From Rhizopus sp. PT2906 (taxonomy: Eukaryota; Mucoromycota; Mucoromycetes; Mucorales; Rhizopodaceae): a stretch of 64,000 nt of DNA. The DNA lies in contig JAMYHX010000020.1 of NCBI GenBank assembly GCA_025529335.1, positions 62,001-126,000 on the forward strand, read 5' to 3'. How positions within the stretch are numbered: the first letter of the stretch is position 1; each line of letters begins with the position of its first letter. Under the pieces are notes generated by a model. It worked only from the letters and a program-made list of their open reading frames with translations, did no database searches and was not told the origin of the DNA. Position numbers and translations under genes: made by a program. Below are positions 11,884 through 24,168 of the stretch, in pieces.

Positions 11884-12826
11884 ATGCCTTCAGGTATTGC
11901 TGTGTTTGACTTTGACTGGTATAATGACTTTAATACAGCAAAGTAACAATAGTTTAAATTTACACCCCATAGGTCCCTTATCGAAGAGGACAGTGACTAT
12001 TGGACTATCCATAGCCTCTCACCTGAGATATGGGTAGAAGTAGCTCAGAACGAAAAATCAATGCAGTGGACAGATTTAATGTAAATATTGGAATCAAGTT
12101 AGCATAAACATAATTAACCCTTTTACTTTAGGGACTATGCTCTCTGCGCTCTACAAAGCAAAGGAATAACAAAAGAGGATATCACTGAAACACTGAAAAA
12201 GATACCATTCGTAAGTTAGATATGAGGACCAATATAGACTAAAATAACTTGCAATAGTCTGAAGAAATGCGCAATGTACTATTTGATTTGAAAGCCAAAG
12301 GGGTGCCTGTCATCCTTTTGTCAGATGCTAATACATTTTACATTGAGACGATATTAAAGGTAGCGAGAGTAATTGTATGTACTCTATGCTTACACAATAC
12401 TAGGCATATGGTGTTAGAGACTGTGTTACCGAAATCATTACCAACCCTGCATACATAGATAAACAAGGCAGAATACGCGTTCGCCGCTATATTTTACCGA
12501 CTGATTTACCTCACAACTGCAGTAACCCTTGCTCTGTCAATATCTGTAAAGGACGCGAGATCGATCACTTGATAAGAAAGTATGGCCCCTTGGAGAGAAT
12601 AGCCTATACAGGTGATGGCAAGAATGACTTTTGTCCAGCAACAAGGTTAAGACATACAGATGTATTTTTCATGCGTCAAGGAAAAGGTTTGGATAGATTT
12701 TTGACTGATTTACCCGAGTACAAGACAAAGATCAAGAGTAATTTCGTATATTGGATGAAACCAGAGACAGTCTGGGAAGTAATGCCAAAATATTTTACTT
12801 CTTCAACGACTGCAACTTCTGCATAA
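11884..12826 (+). CDS. PHOSPHO1/2-like HAD phosphatase
   Basis: Small HAD-superfamily phosphatase of the PHOSPHO1/PHOSPHO2 family (pyridoxal-phosphate or phosphocholine/phosphoethanolamine phosphatases). Exons 11884-11918, 11973-12080, 12132-12210, 12258-12359 and 12404-12826 give 248 residues, the usual length. Motif I is VFDFDWSL with the nucleophile and acid/base Asp pair and Trp after the second Asp. Motif II is the LLSDANT segment, and motif IV is YTGDGKNDFCP near the C-terminus. A Cys-rich insert (CSNPCSVNICKG) is shared with PHOSPHO2-type proteins. The first intron cuts motif I right after the second Asp. Substrate cannot be decided from sequence. Confidence 0.88.
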
Positions 12827-13723
12827 CTTGTTTAGAATAAAAGATCGAAATTAGTAAACTGAGGTTTCTAAATACAAAACAACAGCACTAGCTATTGCTT
12901 CTTTTTTTTTCACACTTTGGATACCCTTTTCTTATATTCGTTAGGGACACTTGACTGTATTTAAAGTACAGCATCCAGACTAGTATAGCCATATTTGAAG
13001 AAGCAAAGTATTTTAACTGGCACTCGACTTGCTCAAAATGTCAAACTCAAACCTCAACAAAGAGAATATGTTTAATGCTGTTAGAATGACCATTGGCCTT
13101 GTAGAGAATGCTTTCCAATCACTTATCAATCTGTCAAGTATGTGTCATAGCTACCCTAAAGTACTTTACCTTGTTGTAAAAGATTATCTGAAGAAAGAAA
13201 AATATATAAAAGATTGACCTCGAAATGCGTTATTCTTATAGACACGTCATGTTCAATTCTAATTGGTTGTAATCAATTCAGATAATAATGCTGCCTGCAT
13301 ATAAAATGACGCTAATACAGTCTTTCTCTCTCAACATAATTAAGAGATTATTACAGACTCATCAACATATACTTGTCTTTACTTCAATAAATTGTATGGC
13401 TTACATCACAAATTGTGCAAATGCTGCTATGCAAATGGCAAAGCCCTAAATTTCGCATTTTAATTCCATTGTAGTCATAAAGGGAATCGTAGTATCTTTC
13501 AGACTTTCCTCATCGAAATCGTCATAGCTTTTCAGCAAGCCATTCAAACTCACAAAAGGCATAAATATCCGTAAGTGCATTTCAATTTATATTCTGATTT
13601 GCGCGGAGTGTAAACATGAATGTGAGCCCAAAGAGAAAGTGTGCCAAAAGTGTGCTTTTCCCTTTTGCTTTAATTTTTATACAAGAGACGCATTTTTTTT
13701 TTTCTTTTAATTTACTTAAAGAC
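12827..13723 (+). other. Intergenic region with a doubtful small gene
   Basis: No strong gene. A short frame from ATG 13038 (MSNSNLNKENMFNAVRMTIG.., about 33 residues) looks helical and ends at a GTATGT donor near 13136. A separate helical-looking exon-like piece (TFLIEIVIAFQQAIQTHK) lies near 13500-13570 between an acceptor-like TTTCAG and a GTAAGT. They could belong to one small spliced gene, but I could not join them convincingly. The rest is the YAK1 upstream region. Confidence 0.3.
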
Positions 13724-16700
13724 ATGGAATTTGGAAACAAGCAAAGAAAGAGTTCAAAAGATAGTTCTCCTTTATTAACTGAGAAATCAGCCTCTTCTTC
13801 TCCTTTTAAATATCAAGATACAAACTATGTAGGAATTACAATTAGCGAAGAATTGCCTCAAAATAACAAAAAACAACCAAGCAGTTCTATTCCAAAATTA
13901 ACAGCTAATACTATTGAACAACCATCCTATTCTCCTATTTACCAGCCCTCTTCTCCTCTTTCTTGTCCATTTTCCCCTACAACTGTTCAACTCAATTCAC
14001 AGGAAGAAAGTAATCGCTCTTGGTCTTACCCTTCTTTTTCTCAACCTATCCTATCCAGCGCTTTTAAAAGAGTATCAATTCATAATGAATTACCTATATC
14101 ATATCATCAAAGATTACGAGAAAGAAAAAGATATGGGGTATGCAGTCTATTGTATAATAGTTTGGTTGACTGATTGTTATGCTTCTATAGCCACTCTATA
14201 TGCTTACTGTGGAACTAAAAACAACATATCAAACATGCAATCATGGATTTAAATACAGTGAAACAAACAACCCACGAAGAGTGCTCACAAAACCCAGTAA
14301 GCCAGCAAAGAATGACGGACACGATAACGAGGACTATGATTATATTTTATATGTAAATGATATCCTTGGGAGCGCTGAAGGACACAAGTAAGATCAAATA
14401 AATGTTAAATTAACCTTGACCCATTCGTTGTATTTAGATATGTTATCTTGGATGTGCTTGGATCCGGTACCTTTGGACAAGTAGTCAAATGCAGGAATAT
14501 AAAAACAGATGAAGTAGTGGCTATCAAAGTGGTCAAAAATAAGTTGGCATACTTTAAACAAAGTATGATGGAAGTGGCTATTCTTGAGATGGTAATGCTT
14601 GAAAAAAGAAAGGCGATAAAGTATATATACATATATAACAGGAATTTTAATATATGTGTACATACATGTACAAAAATTAATAGCTAAATCAACGATATGA
14701 CATACACGATCAACACCATCTATTACGACTGAGAGACACTTTCATACACAGAAAACACCTTTGCCTCGTATTTGAATTATTATCCGTCAATCTATACGAA
14801 CTCATCAAGCAAAACCATTTCCGTGGACTATCAACTAATCTTGTTCGAGTATTCACAGCTCAAATACTCGATGCACTCACTGTATTAAATGAAGCACGCA
14901 TAATACATTGTGATCTAAAGCCTGAGAATATATTATTAAAAAAGTAAGTCTTGTTCTCTTTTCTAAATCACTCTTTCTTATACATGCATGTAGTTTGGAA
15001 TCACCTACTATAAAAGTGATTGACTTTGGATCAGCTTGTCATGAAGTACAAACAATTTATACTTATATTCAATCAAGATTTTACAGATCTCCCGAGGTAC
15101 TCGTCGGTTTACCATACACCAGTGCAATAGATATGTGGTCTCTTGGCTGTATTGCTGCAGAGCTATTCTTAGGTTTGCCTCTATTCCCAGGTAACTCAGA
15201 GTATAATCAACTGTCACGGATTGTAGAGATGTTGGGGTATATATTATACATAAACATATGCATATTGATATATACTCATACTCATGATAGATCTCCACCA
15301 AACTACATGATTGAAGTAGGAAAAAATGCACACCGATACTTTGAGAGAGAAATAATGCCAGGCGGAAAGAAAAGATATGTCTTAAAATCAATAGATAAAT
15401 ATTCTAAAGAGCAAGGCAAATCAGAACAACCATCAAAACGCTATTTTTCAGCAAAGACTTTACCAGAATTGATCAATAATTATCCAATCATGCGAAAATC
15501 TCAAATGTCTCAAAGAGAAATAGATAAAGGTAAGATAATAAGTTATGTATGGATGTTGGATTTTGACCATGCTGTTGTTATTAGAAACACAAAACAGATT
15601 GGCATTCATTGACTTTCTACAAGGATTACTCAATCTCAATCCTATAGAAAGATGGTCACCACAACAAGCAAAGCAACATCCATTCATCACGGGAGAAAAG
15701 TTTGATTGTCCATTCCGACCTCCTTATATACCTCGAAAGCAACAAGTACATGTATCTACTTTGCAAAGTAATGATTTTGTACCACCAAGCGTGAATTACC
15801 AGCAGCAGCATAATATCCCTCAGCCAACATTTTCTGACACATACTTATCCTCAGCTTACTCTACGCTACCTACACATTTTGAACAACAACAACAGCAGCA
15901 GCAGCAGCAGCAGCAATCGGTAAATCACCATGGTCATAGTCATAGCAAGCGGATGTCATTTATACCTCCATTGCCAAGCGTGCTGGAACCACCGCACAAT
16001 CTTTTTAATCAGTATCAACATCAATACCCAGAACTACCTAGTAATCTTTCCAACTTTGACTTGAGCAATAATTGCATGTCGAGCCACAGCAACCATCTGA
16101 ACGCACCACAAACAAGCAACGGTATCACCATAGGCGGTGGTAGACCAAGAGCGAATACAGTCGGCACAATGCAAGTACCACCACAAATTCAATGGGCAGC
16201 TGTGGATAACGCGAATGGAGCACAACTGTATAGCCCATACTATCCCTATGGACATCAGCCACCGTCACAGCAGCATCAGCAACAACAAGGCTCGTTTACC
16301 AACTTTGGTGGCTTTAGGATAGAAGGTAACCAGGAAGTTCTACCACGGTGGGTTGGGACAGGAATGTCTTCTATTGGTAACAGACAGACTGTCGATCTAG
16401 AAAGAGATGGCGATTGGCAGGAAGAGATTTCTCGAAAGCCACATCACTCTCATAGAAGAAGCAACAGCAGCACTATAAGATTTTCAGATATTCAAACATC
16501 CCTATCATCATCTTCTATAAGCAGCTCACATGCAAGGTCAAGTGTCTCTAGTTTACATAGACTCATGAGAGGTCATTCATATAATAGACCAGAAGATCTC
16601 GAATGGGACGGTGTTGCTCATCATTCACCTCAAATTCAACAACACCAGCATCATAACAATATTCAAGAAGGTGATCTAAATCAAAACTTGGGGAGGAAAT

Positions 16701-16735
16701 GGAATAAAGATCAACCTGGTTGGACTATGGCGTAA
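13724..16735 (+). CDS. YAK1: YAK1 dual-specificity (DYRK-family) kinase
   Basis: Orthologue of YAK1, a DYRK-class kinase that restrains growth and promotes stress responses downstream of PKA/TOR signalling. Seven exons (13724-14137, 14191-14387, 14438-14591, 14684-14943, 14994-15236, 15291-15529, 15585-16735) give 885 residues. A Ser/Pro-rich N-terminus precedes the YAK1-specific box (NNPRRVLTKPSKP, YDYILYVNDILG). The kinase domain shows GSGTFGQV, VAIKVVKNK, HCDLKPEN, DFGSAC, the DYRK activation segment YIQSRFYRSPE and WSLGCIAAEL. The C-terminal 350 residues are low-complexity with a Gln tract (coded near 15884-15915) and His/Gln/Ser-rich stretches. All catalytic residues are present. Confidence 0.95.
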
Positions 16736-18180
16736 TCACATAGACCATGAATTGCTGTCAACCGATTCGCGGAAGAGGGGAAACAATTATGTTTCTTTTA
16801 TTTAACAAAAAGATATATACACAGATTTCAATGAAATAAATCTCGTCGATTTTATAGTTCATCCATACACTTTATTCACAAATTATGCGCACACTGATAA
16901 AAAAAATGATAATTTCAGATAACAAATAAGACAACAAACAATAATAAAAGAGAGCCCATCAGAAGCAAAAGGATGAATAAAGAAATGATTAGTATTTAAA
17001 TTACTGCATTGATATTAAATACTTACATTATAAAGGGGAGGATTTATAAGAGAAAAAAGAGAAGAAAAGTGAGTAAGATTATAAAGAGATTATTAATATC
17101 TTACCCGAAGTGCATCATGGTTTGGGCTGGCAATAACCAGCCTGGACAAGCGAAGAAAAAAATAGAGTGAGAGAGAGAGAGAGAGCAAGCAAAGAAGAGC
17201 AAGAAAGAGAGCGGATGGGACTAAGGTTTAGTAAGAACCAAACTACCCCCAGCTAGCACCGGGTTAGTTTCTATTTTATGGTCTATAATACTACATATCA
17301 GTTTCTTACAAGAGTAAAGAATATAACATACCTTAGGGCTAGCTGGGGAATAGCTGGTCTTGCTTTTTGGTCCAAAGAAGTCAAGATCAAACTATTTATA
17401 TAAAGTCTCTAACAACTTTTTATTTTGTATAAAGCCTTGACCACATTTATCTTTTCTCAAAAATATCAAGCTCATTTTATATATTATTACATGTTGTCTT
17501 TTTAAATAATAAAAAAGATATAAAGTGTTTAATTGTTATTGATTTTGTAATGTGTGCGAATAATTTCTGGCTTCAAATCATAGATTTTTGACCACTGAGC
17601 TAGAGGTATAGGCCCCTATATTTTGCATACACTTTTTTCATAGCCCTGCGTTCGAATCCCACGGAACCGCTCCCAGTAGCTTGCTCTTAAGGGTTTTAAT
17701 GCCGCTTTCTATGGTTCTCGGTTGTTGATTGCTGGAAATAAACAAGCTATGAATAATTGCGGTACCCGCCCAGGTTGAAATAAGTATGAACCCTAACACC
17801 ATCAAGTCTTAGTCTACCAACTACAATGATTAGTTTATCTCCCTCTACCCACCCCCATTAGATTGTATGCTTTCCCCCTCCACCATCAGTACCTTCCCAC
17901 TCCCACCACACTATACATCCCACCTTGTTGAACTTGTCCGGGCAATTTGAGTATAAAAATACTACGTGCCCACTTGAGTTTAATGAAAAGACTGTTTAAC
18001 CGTATAAAATGTATTAAAGAATGTTGACCAATAAATTACCACGCTCTGCAATTTTTACAATCCTCTCGTTCTTCAGATCTTTGTGGTTATCTTGCCCAGC
18101 GGGCCCTATCTTTGTGACAGCGCGATTTCATAATCGTTTACCGTCCTGGTCGCGATAACTTTGGCCCTAGGGCTGTTATC
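16736..18180. other. Gene-poor region with inverted repeats
   Basis: No protein gene is supported. It contains a GA-rich run (about 17167-17215), two hairpin-forming segments (listed separately), and a tRNA-like B-box sequence near 17650 with no cloverleaf around it. The last 250 bp are compositionally like the neighbouring retroelement relic. Confidence 0.5.
17125..17348. repeat. Two inverted-repeat hairpins
   Basis: A short perfect hairpin with arms GGCTGG/CCAGCC and loop CAATAA lies at 17125-17142. About 100 bp further on, an 11-bp perfect inverted repeat CCCCAGCTAGC/GCTAGCTGGGG pairs 17247-17257 with 17338-17348, flanked by weaker complementarity (GAACCAAAC against TTTTGGTCC). This could be an eroded miniature inverted-repeat element or a structured non-coding RNA. 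No target-site duplication is obvious. Confidence 0.5.
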
Positions 18181-18520
18181 CTGTGAATTCTTCACCTAGT
18201 TCTGTCTTGGTTTGCTTGTTGACTACTGTCGATTTAATGACTTCTCAGGCTTCCGACTCCTTTTGCCAAAACCTACGAAAATCTACCCCTCTTACTCAAG
18301 GGTTAACGGACGAGTCCGATGTCCTCTTCTTCCGTTTCTGTCCTGTATTACCTGCCGCTTTAAAGGACGAAGCCTTCGAACTCTTACACGCTAACCCAAC
18401 AACCGGCTACATGGGCACCGCACGAACAATCCAACGTTTTTCTCGACTCTTTTACTTGCCTAATCTACATCAATGATTCAAATAAAAAATCAGTTCATGT
18501 GGAGCTTGTCAACAGGTAAA
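18181..18520 (+). pseudogene. LTR-retrotransposon integrase zinc-finger relic
   Basis: The frame translates to a piece resembling the N-terminal H2C2 zinc-binding region of a Ty3/gypsy-type integrase. It has LPAALKDEAFELLHANPTTGYMGTARTIQRF with the spaced His residues, then a stop codon where the domain should continue, and then the two-Cys part SCGACQQVKD just downstream in the same frame. Reverse transcriptase and the integrase core are absent, so this is an inactive fragment. Assignment rests on motif spacing only. Confidence 0.5.
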
Positions 18521-18539
18521 GGATTCTACAAAAGATTAT

Positions 18540-19660
18540 GTTATTAAAAAAGAATACGGCCAAGGCTATGAAATATATGTTTGTAAGGTGTATCTAATGG
18601 CAGTTCTACGCGAAAAATATGCTCGTTTTGCTTCAAATGTTGTCGAAATATCATGGCTTTTACGTAACGTGACTTTCAGAGCACAGTTATTTGTAAACCA
18701 TTTAACCATTAATAATACGGAAAGGACGGATCATAATCATTTGAAGAGCCAAAACTTTTGGTATTCCATTTGCCAATTGGTTTTGAGGAAAAGGGCACAA
18801 ACAAGCATATGCTGAAAATTTGTTGTTTTGGCATTTGATGATTTCAAAGACAAGTTCCTAAGGATAGTGTACAGTCGAAAAGATCATAACATCAAAGGGC
18901 ACAGCGATTGCCTGTCTGCCGCATATCGTAGAGAATTTCAAGAAATTGAAAAATTCACCAAATGCTTCAAATTATGAAGCCTATTCAAATTACTGGTAGT
19001 CACTTATTATGAATACTTTACATCTCCACTTAAAGACTGAAGTATTATGTTAAAGAAGGCTCTAATGCTTTGGTATTCTTTTCAACGAAGACAGCCTGAT
19101 TTTACTACTGCACGCTATTTTTTCTTTTTCCTTACTGGAGACATTTAACATTCAGGGGCATCATCAAGGACAATAAGAAGATTGGCCAACTCAATCTCAC
19201 TAGCTTTGTTCCTGATTTTGCTCCTAACTCTACTCCTGCAACTATTACTAGTAATGGGCACTGTCTGATAACAATAACTTAATGGCAGCTTTCAATAATA
19301 AAAAGTTGCTTACTGACTTTTTACGAGTAGCTTATTAGTAAGTATTATAATGGCATCACTTGGAAGTGAAGCTTCTGCTGAATTAAATGTAGCAATCAAA
19401 GTCATACTCATTACCTTTTGTTGGACATCAGACTGCTGCTATCTTTCAATAATGTAAATTCAATGAGATGAAAGCAACAAACAGTGGTTCGAGTCTTTCT
19501 TGCTATCCCCCAAGTTGATTTAGAACTGGCCCACAGCATAATCACTAAATATGCTCTATTAACCTTTTGTGTTCATTATAGAAATAATTAGTATTAGACT
19601 ATATCAAGTTTAGCACTTGAATAACAAGTGTGAGCCCTTGTAGTGTATGCGTTTTTAACG
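18540..19660 (+). pseudogene. Eroded coding-like repeat, unidentified
   Basis: Short frames broken by stops and shifts, for example ..YARFASNVVEISWLLRN.. (18598-18815) followed in another frame by ..AFDDFKDKFLRIVYSRKDHN.. (about 18825-18975). The style is that of a decayed mobile-element protein, but I cannot name the family. The remaining sequence up to 19660 is AT-rich with no open frame of note. Confidence 0.3.
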
Positions 19661-19897
19661 CAGACTTGATGGTGCATATACTTTTAAAAAAGGGAGGTAA
19701 AAAAAAAGAAGAAAAAAAAAAGCTTCTTTTTAGCAAGGAATCAATGCCTCATTTTACTTTATGAATAATGACTATTTATAAAATGTAGTTTACTATTATA
19801 CCATCTTTATTAAGAATTTATATTATATAAAGTGAATACTTATTCCTTGTGCTATTAAATGGGTACGAAAAACGATATTCTTTAGGATTAATAATGC

Positions 19898-20857
19898 TTA
19901 ACAAAACCTAAAAAAGAAGAAGCCTCTTCGTTTAGGCGCTGGTGATGCTGGAATAGAACGCTTGGTCTTTTCAGAATGACCAGTTGATTTCATTGGCTCT
20001 ACAGATGATATGGCTATGATATCTTGATTATTCACTTTATGAGCAGGTACGCCATTTTCAATTCTTGTATTGCTGTCGTGTGAGCTATCGTTTGATGACT
20101 CCTTAGTAACTGGGGGGACTGTATCGTTGTTACTATCGATATCGACCTCCGTGTTAACATATTCTGATATTGCAGAGGCGGGGGTAAGTACGTTGGCTGT
20201 TTCTTCTTCCTCTTCTTCTTCTTCTTCCTCTTCTTCCTCTTCTTCTCCTTCTTTTTCTTCTTTTTCTTCTTCTTTGTCCGATTCAATGCTTTCGTTACTT
20301 TTACTAGAAGCTAAACTTTCACTTGGAATTGAGCCAAAATTTTCCGAAGGTGGTTCAATAACTGCCGAGTACTCCAAAGGCTTTGGTGGATATTGACGAG
20401 TGAGCTTGTCTGCACCTGTTGTAATTGAGGATATCCTAGAATCGGGTGTAATTTCAATTGAGCTCCTGATGTTGCTGCAAATACTCAGTTTATTCTTTAG
20501 AAACGTAGACGACTTTCGAAATACGTTTGTAGTTGGACTGGTTTCGCCATCATTAATCAAAGATGGTGATATTGCACGTTCTATGGTAGAGGAGAATCGA
20601 ATAGGGCTATCACAGGAGTAATAGTTATTCTGGTCTTCTTGTAATCTTGGAGTTGTCTGCTCTGAGCTATCAGAACCACTATCAGCAGTTGTGTTGCTAT
20701 GACGCCTATATATTTCCGAGTCCCTGCCTGTTTCATTGATATTCATACTATGACTTTTTTTCTCAAATTGATTCAAGATATCAGCAGAAAAGGAATCAAG
20801 CGATAAATCCAAAGGAGGAGGAGACCAAAGATAGAATGAGCTTTGACTTTTTTCCAT
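19898..20857 (-). CDS. Low-complexity Ser/Glu-rich protein, unknown
   Basis: Single-exon gene for a 319-residue protein that I do not recognise. It is mostly disordered by composition: Ser/Thr/Asn/Asp-rich with a pure run of Glu (about residues 205-225, from GAA/GAG repeats near 20200-20275). Two segments look less random: the N-terminal SFYLWSPPPLDLSLDSF and the very C-terminus PASPAPKRRGFFFFRFC, a basic-aromatic tail ending in Cys. No domain or signal peptide is visible. A long antisense frame through the Glu tract is a poly-Ser shadow. It could be a regulatory or cortex-associated protein, but nothing proves it. Confidence 0.6.
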   Translation of the reverse strand: MEKSQSSFYLWSPPPLDLSLDSFSADILNQFEKKSHSMNINETGRDSEIYRRHSNTTADSGSDSSEQTTPRLQEDQNNYYSCDSPIRFSSTIERAISPSLINDGETSPTTNVFRKSSTFLKNKLSICSNIRSSIEITPDSRISSITTGADKLTRQYPPKPLEYSAVIEPPSENFGSIPSESLASSKSNESIESDKEEEKEEKEGEEEEEEEEEEEEEEETANVLTPASAISEYVNTEVDIDSNNDTVPPVTKESSNDSSHDSNTRIENGVPAHKVNNQDIIAISSVEPMKSTGHSEKTKRSIPASPAPKRRGFFFFRFC

Positions 20858-21450
20858 TTGATTAAAGTAATAAAAGAAGAGAAAAAAAAAGAATATATAA
20901 TAGAAGAAAGAAAGAAAAAAGTAAAAATATGTTGGTTTTCTTTTTCTCTATGTCCCCCAGGGAAATAAAGGGACCGCCTTGCAGAAGGAGCTGCATGACT
21001 TGATAAAAGGAGATATTAATATAAAACTTTGTTACTATACTCTTCCCTTGTTTAGTGACATTGGCTCTGTTTATCTTTCTTCTTTCTATTGACTCATTTT
21101 ATAAAAGAGAAAAAAAAATTGTATACTTTCAAGTCTGTCTTAAAGCATCTATTGATATACAACTGATGATGATACAATGTATAAGCAAAGCAGTCTGTTT
21201 TAGCTTTAAATTTGCAGATAAATTAGAATTTTAAGCTAATGGTAATACGTTCTTGCAATGAGGCTCTGTGAATTGCCCTGGAAAGTATTCCACTCTGTAG
21301 TTGGCAAACCCTTAAAGCAGTTGCCAAAGGAGTTGCATGTACCCTTATATAACTACAACAATGTATGGACTGATCTATTAAACTCCTTTCAATGATATAA
21401 TCTTTTCCATTTTATTATTACGAATGTTTCTTTGTCCTTTTCATACAACA
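20858..21450. other. Intergenic region
   Basis: Upstream region of the 319-residue protein gene and 3' flank of the aldo-keto reductase gene. It is A/T-rich with purine runs; no open frame or RNA gene is recognised. Confidence 0.55.
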
Positions 21451-22646
21451 TTAAAAAATATCAACATGCCAGTCTCTGACGCCAGGATCATTATAACGAA
21501 TGTTTCGAGAACCCAAGGAAGCAATTGCATCAAAGTCCTCCTGAGGTAGAATAAAATCTTGAAAGTTTTCTTTGATTCGACTAGGTGTGACACTCTTGGG
21601 GATGACAATAACACCCCTTTGCGCAGCAAAAGAGATGCAAACCTGAGCTGGAGACTTGTTTAATTTTTTGGCAACAGAGACAATGATGGGGTCATCCACA
21701 ATGCGCTTTTCACCATAGACATTGTTTCCAAGAGGAGAATAAGCCGTGACGGCAATACCGTTATCTTGACAGAACTTGACCAATTCGGGCTGTTGAAGAG
21801 CAGGATGAAGCTCGATTTGGTTCATTGCTGGCTTAATCTTACAAAAGCTCAATATCTTTTTGGTTTTTTCAATGTTATAGTTTGAAAGACCTTGTATATA
21901 CTGTTATGTTTTGCTTTTGTGTATCTCTGTGATAACTTACCAATTGCCTTAACAAGACCTTCTTCTACAAGTTCTTCCATAGCTCTCCATGTTTCCTCAT
22001 CATCCACATGATCTATTGGGACTTTACCATCCCTTTTATACACAAGTCAATTATTATGTTACTCCTATTTGACTATTTAATTACTTTTTGGGAATTATAT
22101 AATCCATATTAGGGACAGTTGGCGTATCTTCTGGAGTACCAGAGTTCTATTAGATTTCATTTTGAGCTGTCTAATCAAAGTTTAGCGTATGCCCACACTT
22201 ACAACAAATGAAACTGGCCAATGAACCAAATAAAGATCAAGATAATCAACGCCTAAAGCCTTGAGACTTGCCCGTACGTTGGCCTTGACATATTCTTTAC
22301 GATGATGCGTGTTCCACAACTAATGAACCGCGTTGGTATATCAATAAATAAGCGATGCCATTTACATACCTTGGATGTAATAAAGATCTTTTCACGGGGT
22401 ACGCCTGATTCACGAATGCCTTGACCCACTTCGTCCTCATTACAGTAACAATATGCACAATCCAAATGGCGATAGCCAATTTCAAGAGCATACTTTACTG
22501 CATCTCTTACTTCATTAGGCTTAGAAAGCCAGGTACCAAGACCGATCTGAGGAATTTCAGCACCGGTATATAAAGCTAATAGGATTAAATAACAAGTTTA
22601 ACAACACCACGCGCCCCGACTTACTCAATTTCCTGTTAAGGGCCAT
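21451..22646 (-). CDS. Aldo-keto reductase
   Basis: NADPH-dependent cytosolic aldo-keto reductase reducing aldehydes or sugars. Six exons on the minus strand (22625-22646, 22370-22575, 22203-22319, 22085-22146, 21941-22032, 21451-21890) give 312 residues, typical for the family. The catalytic tetrad is visible: Asp in YRHLDCAY, the following Tyr of that helix, Lys in ITSK (the exon junction falls immediately after it), and His in LVHWP. Cofactor-site signatures LGVDYLDLYLVHWP, GLSNYN, MNQIELHPALQQ, AYSPLGN and VIPKSV are intact. The first exon is only 22 nt. Substrate (glycerol, xylose or other aldehyde) cannot be deduced. Confidence 0.93.
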
Positions 22647-23035
22647 CTTTTTTAAATGAAACGAGTTAATAAGAAAAAAAGAAGAGAAGAGAAGCTCTGT
22701 GCCTTGGTTTTATAGTTTAGACGCATAATAAAACTTTCCTTTTGTCCGAAATTTCAACGATTGGCTGAAAATTTACTCTCACACTGTTAAAAGGTTCCCT
22801 TGAACGCTGTATTCAAGACGTGTTGAAGAAGAGTAACCTTTTTATAGAGTGATTACTCCATTTGTATAATCAGATTTAACAAAGTACTTTCTCATCCTGT
22901 CACTGATTGATCAAGCATCCCCTCTTTTTTTCTGTAATTGTGAACTATTCAATATAGTTACACCAACTTTTATTCTCTCTCTGTCTGTCTCCATCTCGTA
23001 TTCTCCGTAAATTATGTCATAGGATAGTGTGTTGT

Positions 23036-23934
23036 TTACCCCTTCAGTGCCTATGTCACGTATTCTAGTTGGTCATTTTGTTCAGAACTTATAGTTTTAA
23101 TTACCTGTAAACGCTTCTGCATCATATCCAATTCTGGACCTTCTTCCTCTTCTTCCTCTTCTTCTTCCTCTTCAACAACTGGCTTTGTTTCAAGAGTAGG
23201 GCCAACTGTTCCTGCTTGACCAAGTAAACCTAATGAATGTTATTTTGTGCTCTAGAGAGTATAAATTATATTTACCATCCGTAATTTGGAATAGGACATT
23301 ATTTACTTCTTCATCAGCAGCTTCTTCGATATCATCATCATCCATCATATCCATCGTATCTCCAATCATTTCCTCCATCAGACCAGCTTTTGTCATCTCC
23401 ATAGACATTTGTTGCATAGATTGAGATAGTTCTGGTAGTTTGACAAGCTGGTTGACCAACTTCATGACTTCTCCACTCTTTTGAAGTGACCCTGCTACCT
23501 TAATAGTGGCTATGATGAAAAAATATATAAGAATTTTTCCTGTTTACTGATATGATGACAATAAACCTAGTTGATGTTCTAATTGCATAATAATGGAGTT
23601 CAGTTGTGCTTTACTGGTATATAATCTATTCTTATGTCTTTGAGAACGTATTAATTCTTTGGCAAGCATCTTGCAATTTTTGACATCTCCTTTCTTGGCA
23701 ACTTGTTTTATCGATCGTTTTACTTTGGCCTCTTCGTTATCAATAGCCGTAATCTGTTTTTGAATGCTTCTCTGTTGTGCACGGATTTCCTGTCTCCATT
23801 TCTTCACCTATGTGCGCATAATATATATGAATATATGTTAAAGGTAAAGAATTAAGGAGGAGGGGTTACATGATTGTTCTTACGAGTTCATCTGGTGTCT
23901 TTTTACCAAAGAATCTTTGAATAGCGGTTGCCAT
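23036..23934 (-). CDS. VPS24: ESCRT-III subunit VPS24/CHMP3
   Basis: Snf7-family ESCRT-III protein that polymerises on endosomes with Vps2/Snf7 to drive membrane scission. Five exons (23884-23934, 23567-23807, 23276-23509, 23105-23229, 23036-23050) give 221 residues, matching human CHMP3 and yeast Vps24. The N-terminus MATAIQRFFGKKTPDELVKKWR and basic helix 1 are typical; helices 2-4 and an acidic Asp/Glu stretch follow. The C-terminus ends in a helix (GPELDMMQKRLQALKG) in the position of the MIM motif that binds the Vps4 MIT domain. The last coding exon supplies only four residues plus the stop; without it the frame would run into intron. Confidence 0.92.
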
Positions 23935-24168
23935 GAATAAAAATAAAGTTCAAGAGAAGATATAAACAAGTGCCACTCTTTATTATTGTTGTCATTGGTC
24001 GTTTTGCTTAAACACCGGCCTGTAATGTGATCACTCCTCCCTCCCCTCCCCTTCCGAGCCGCACTTGATCCTCCTTAATTACACAAATAGTGTGTTCTCA
24101 TGCACTGAGTTTTAAGCATTGTCCCTTTATGAATATGCAAACAAATATGTATTTATTGTACAAAGTTT

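Noticed and set aside
17580..17670. tRNA-like boxes: TAGCTCAGTGG on the minus strand and GTTCGAATCCC on the plus strand
   Set aside because: The A-box-like and B-box-like parts are on opposite strands and no cloverleaf stems can be paired around either.
20032..20396. Antisense poly-Ser and shifted poly-Lys frames over the Glu-rich protein
   Set aside because: They are shadows of the GAA/GAG repeat of the minus-strand gene.
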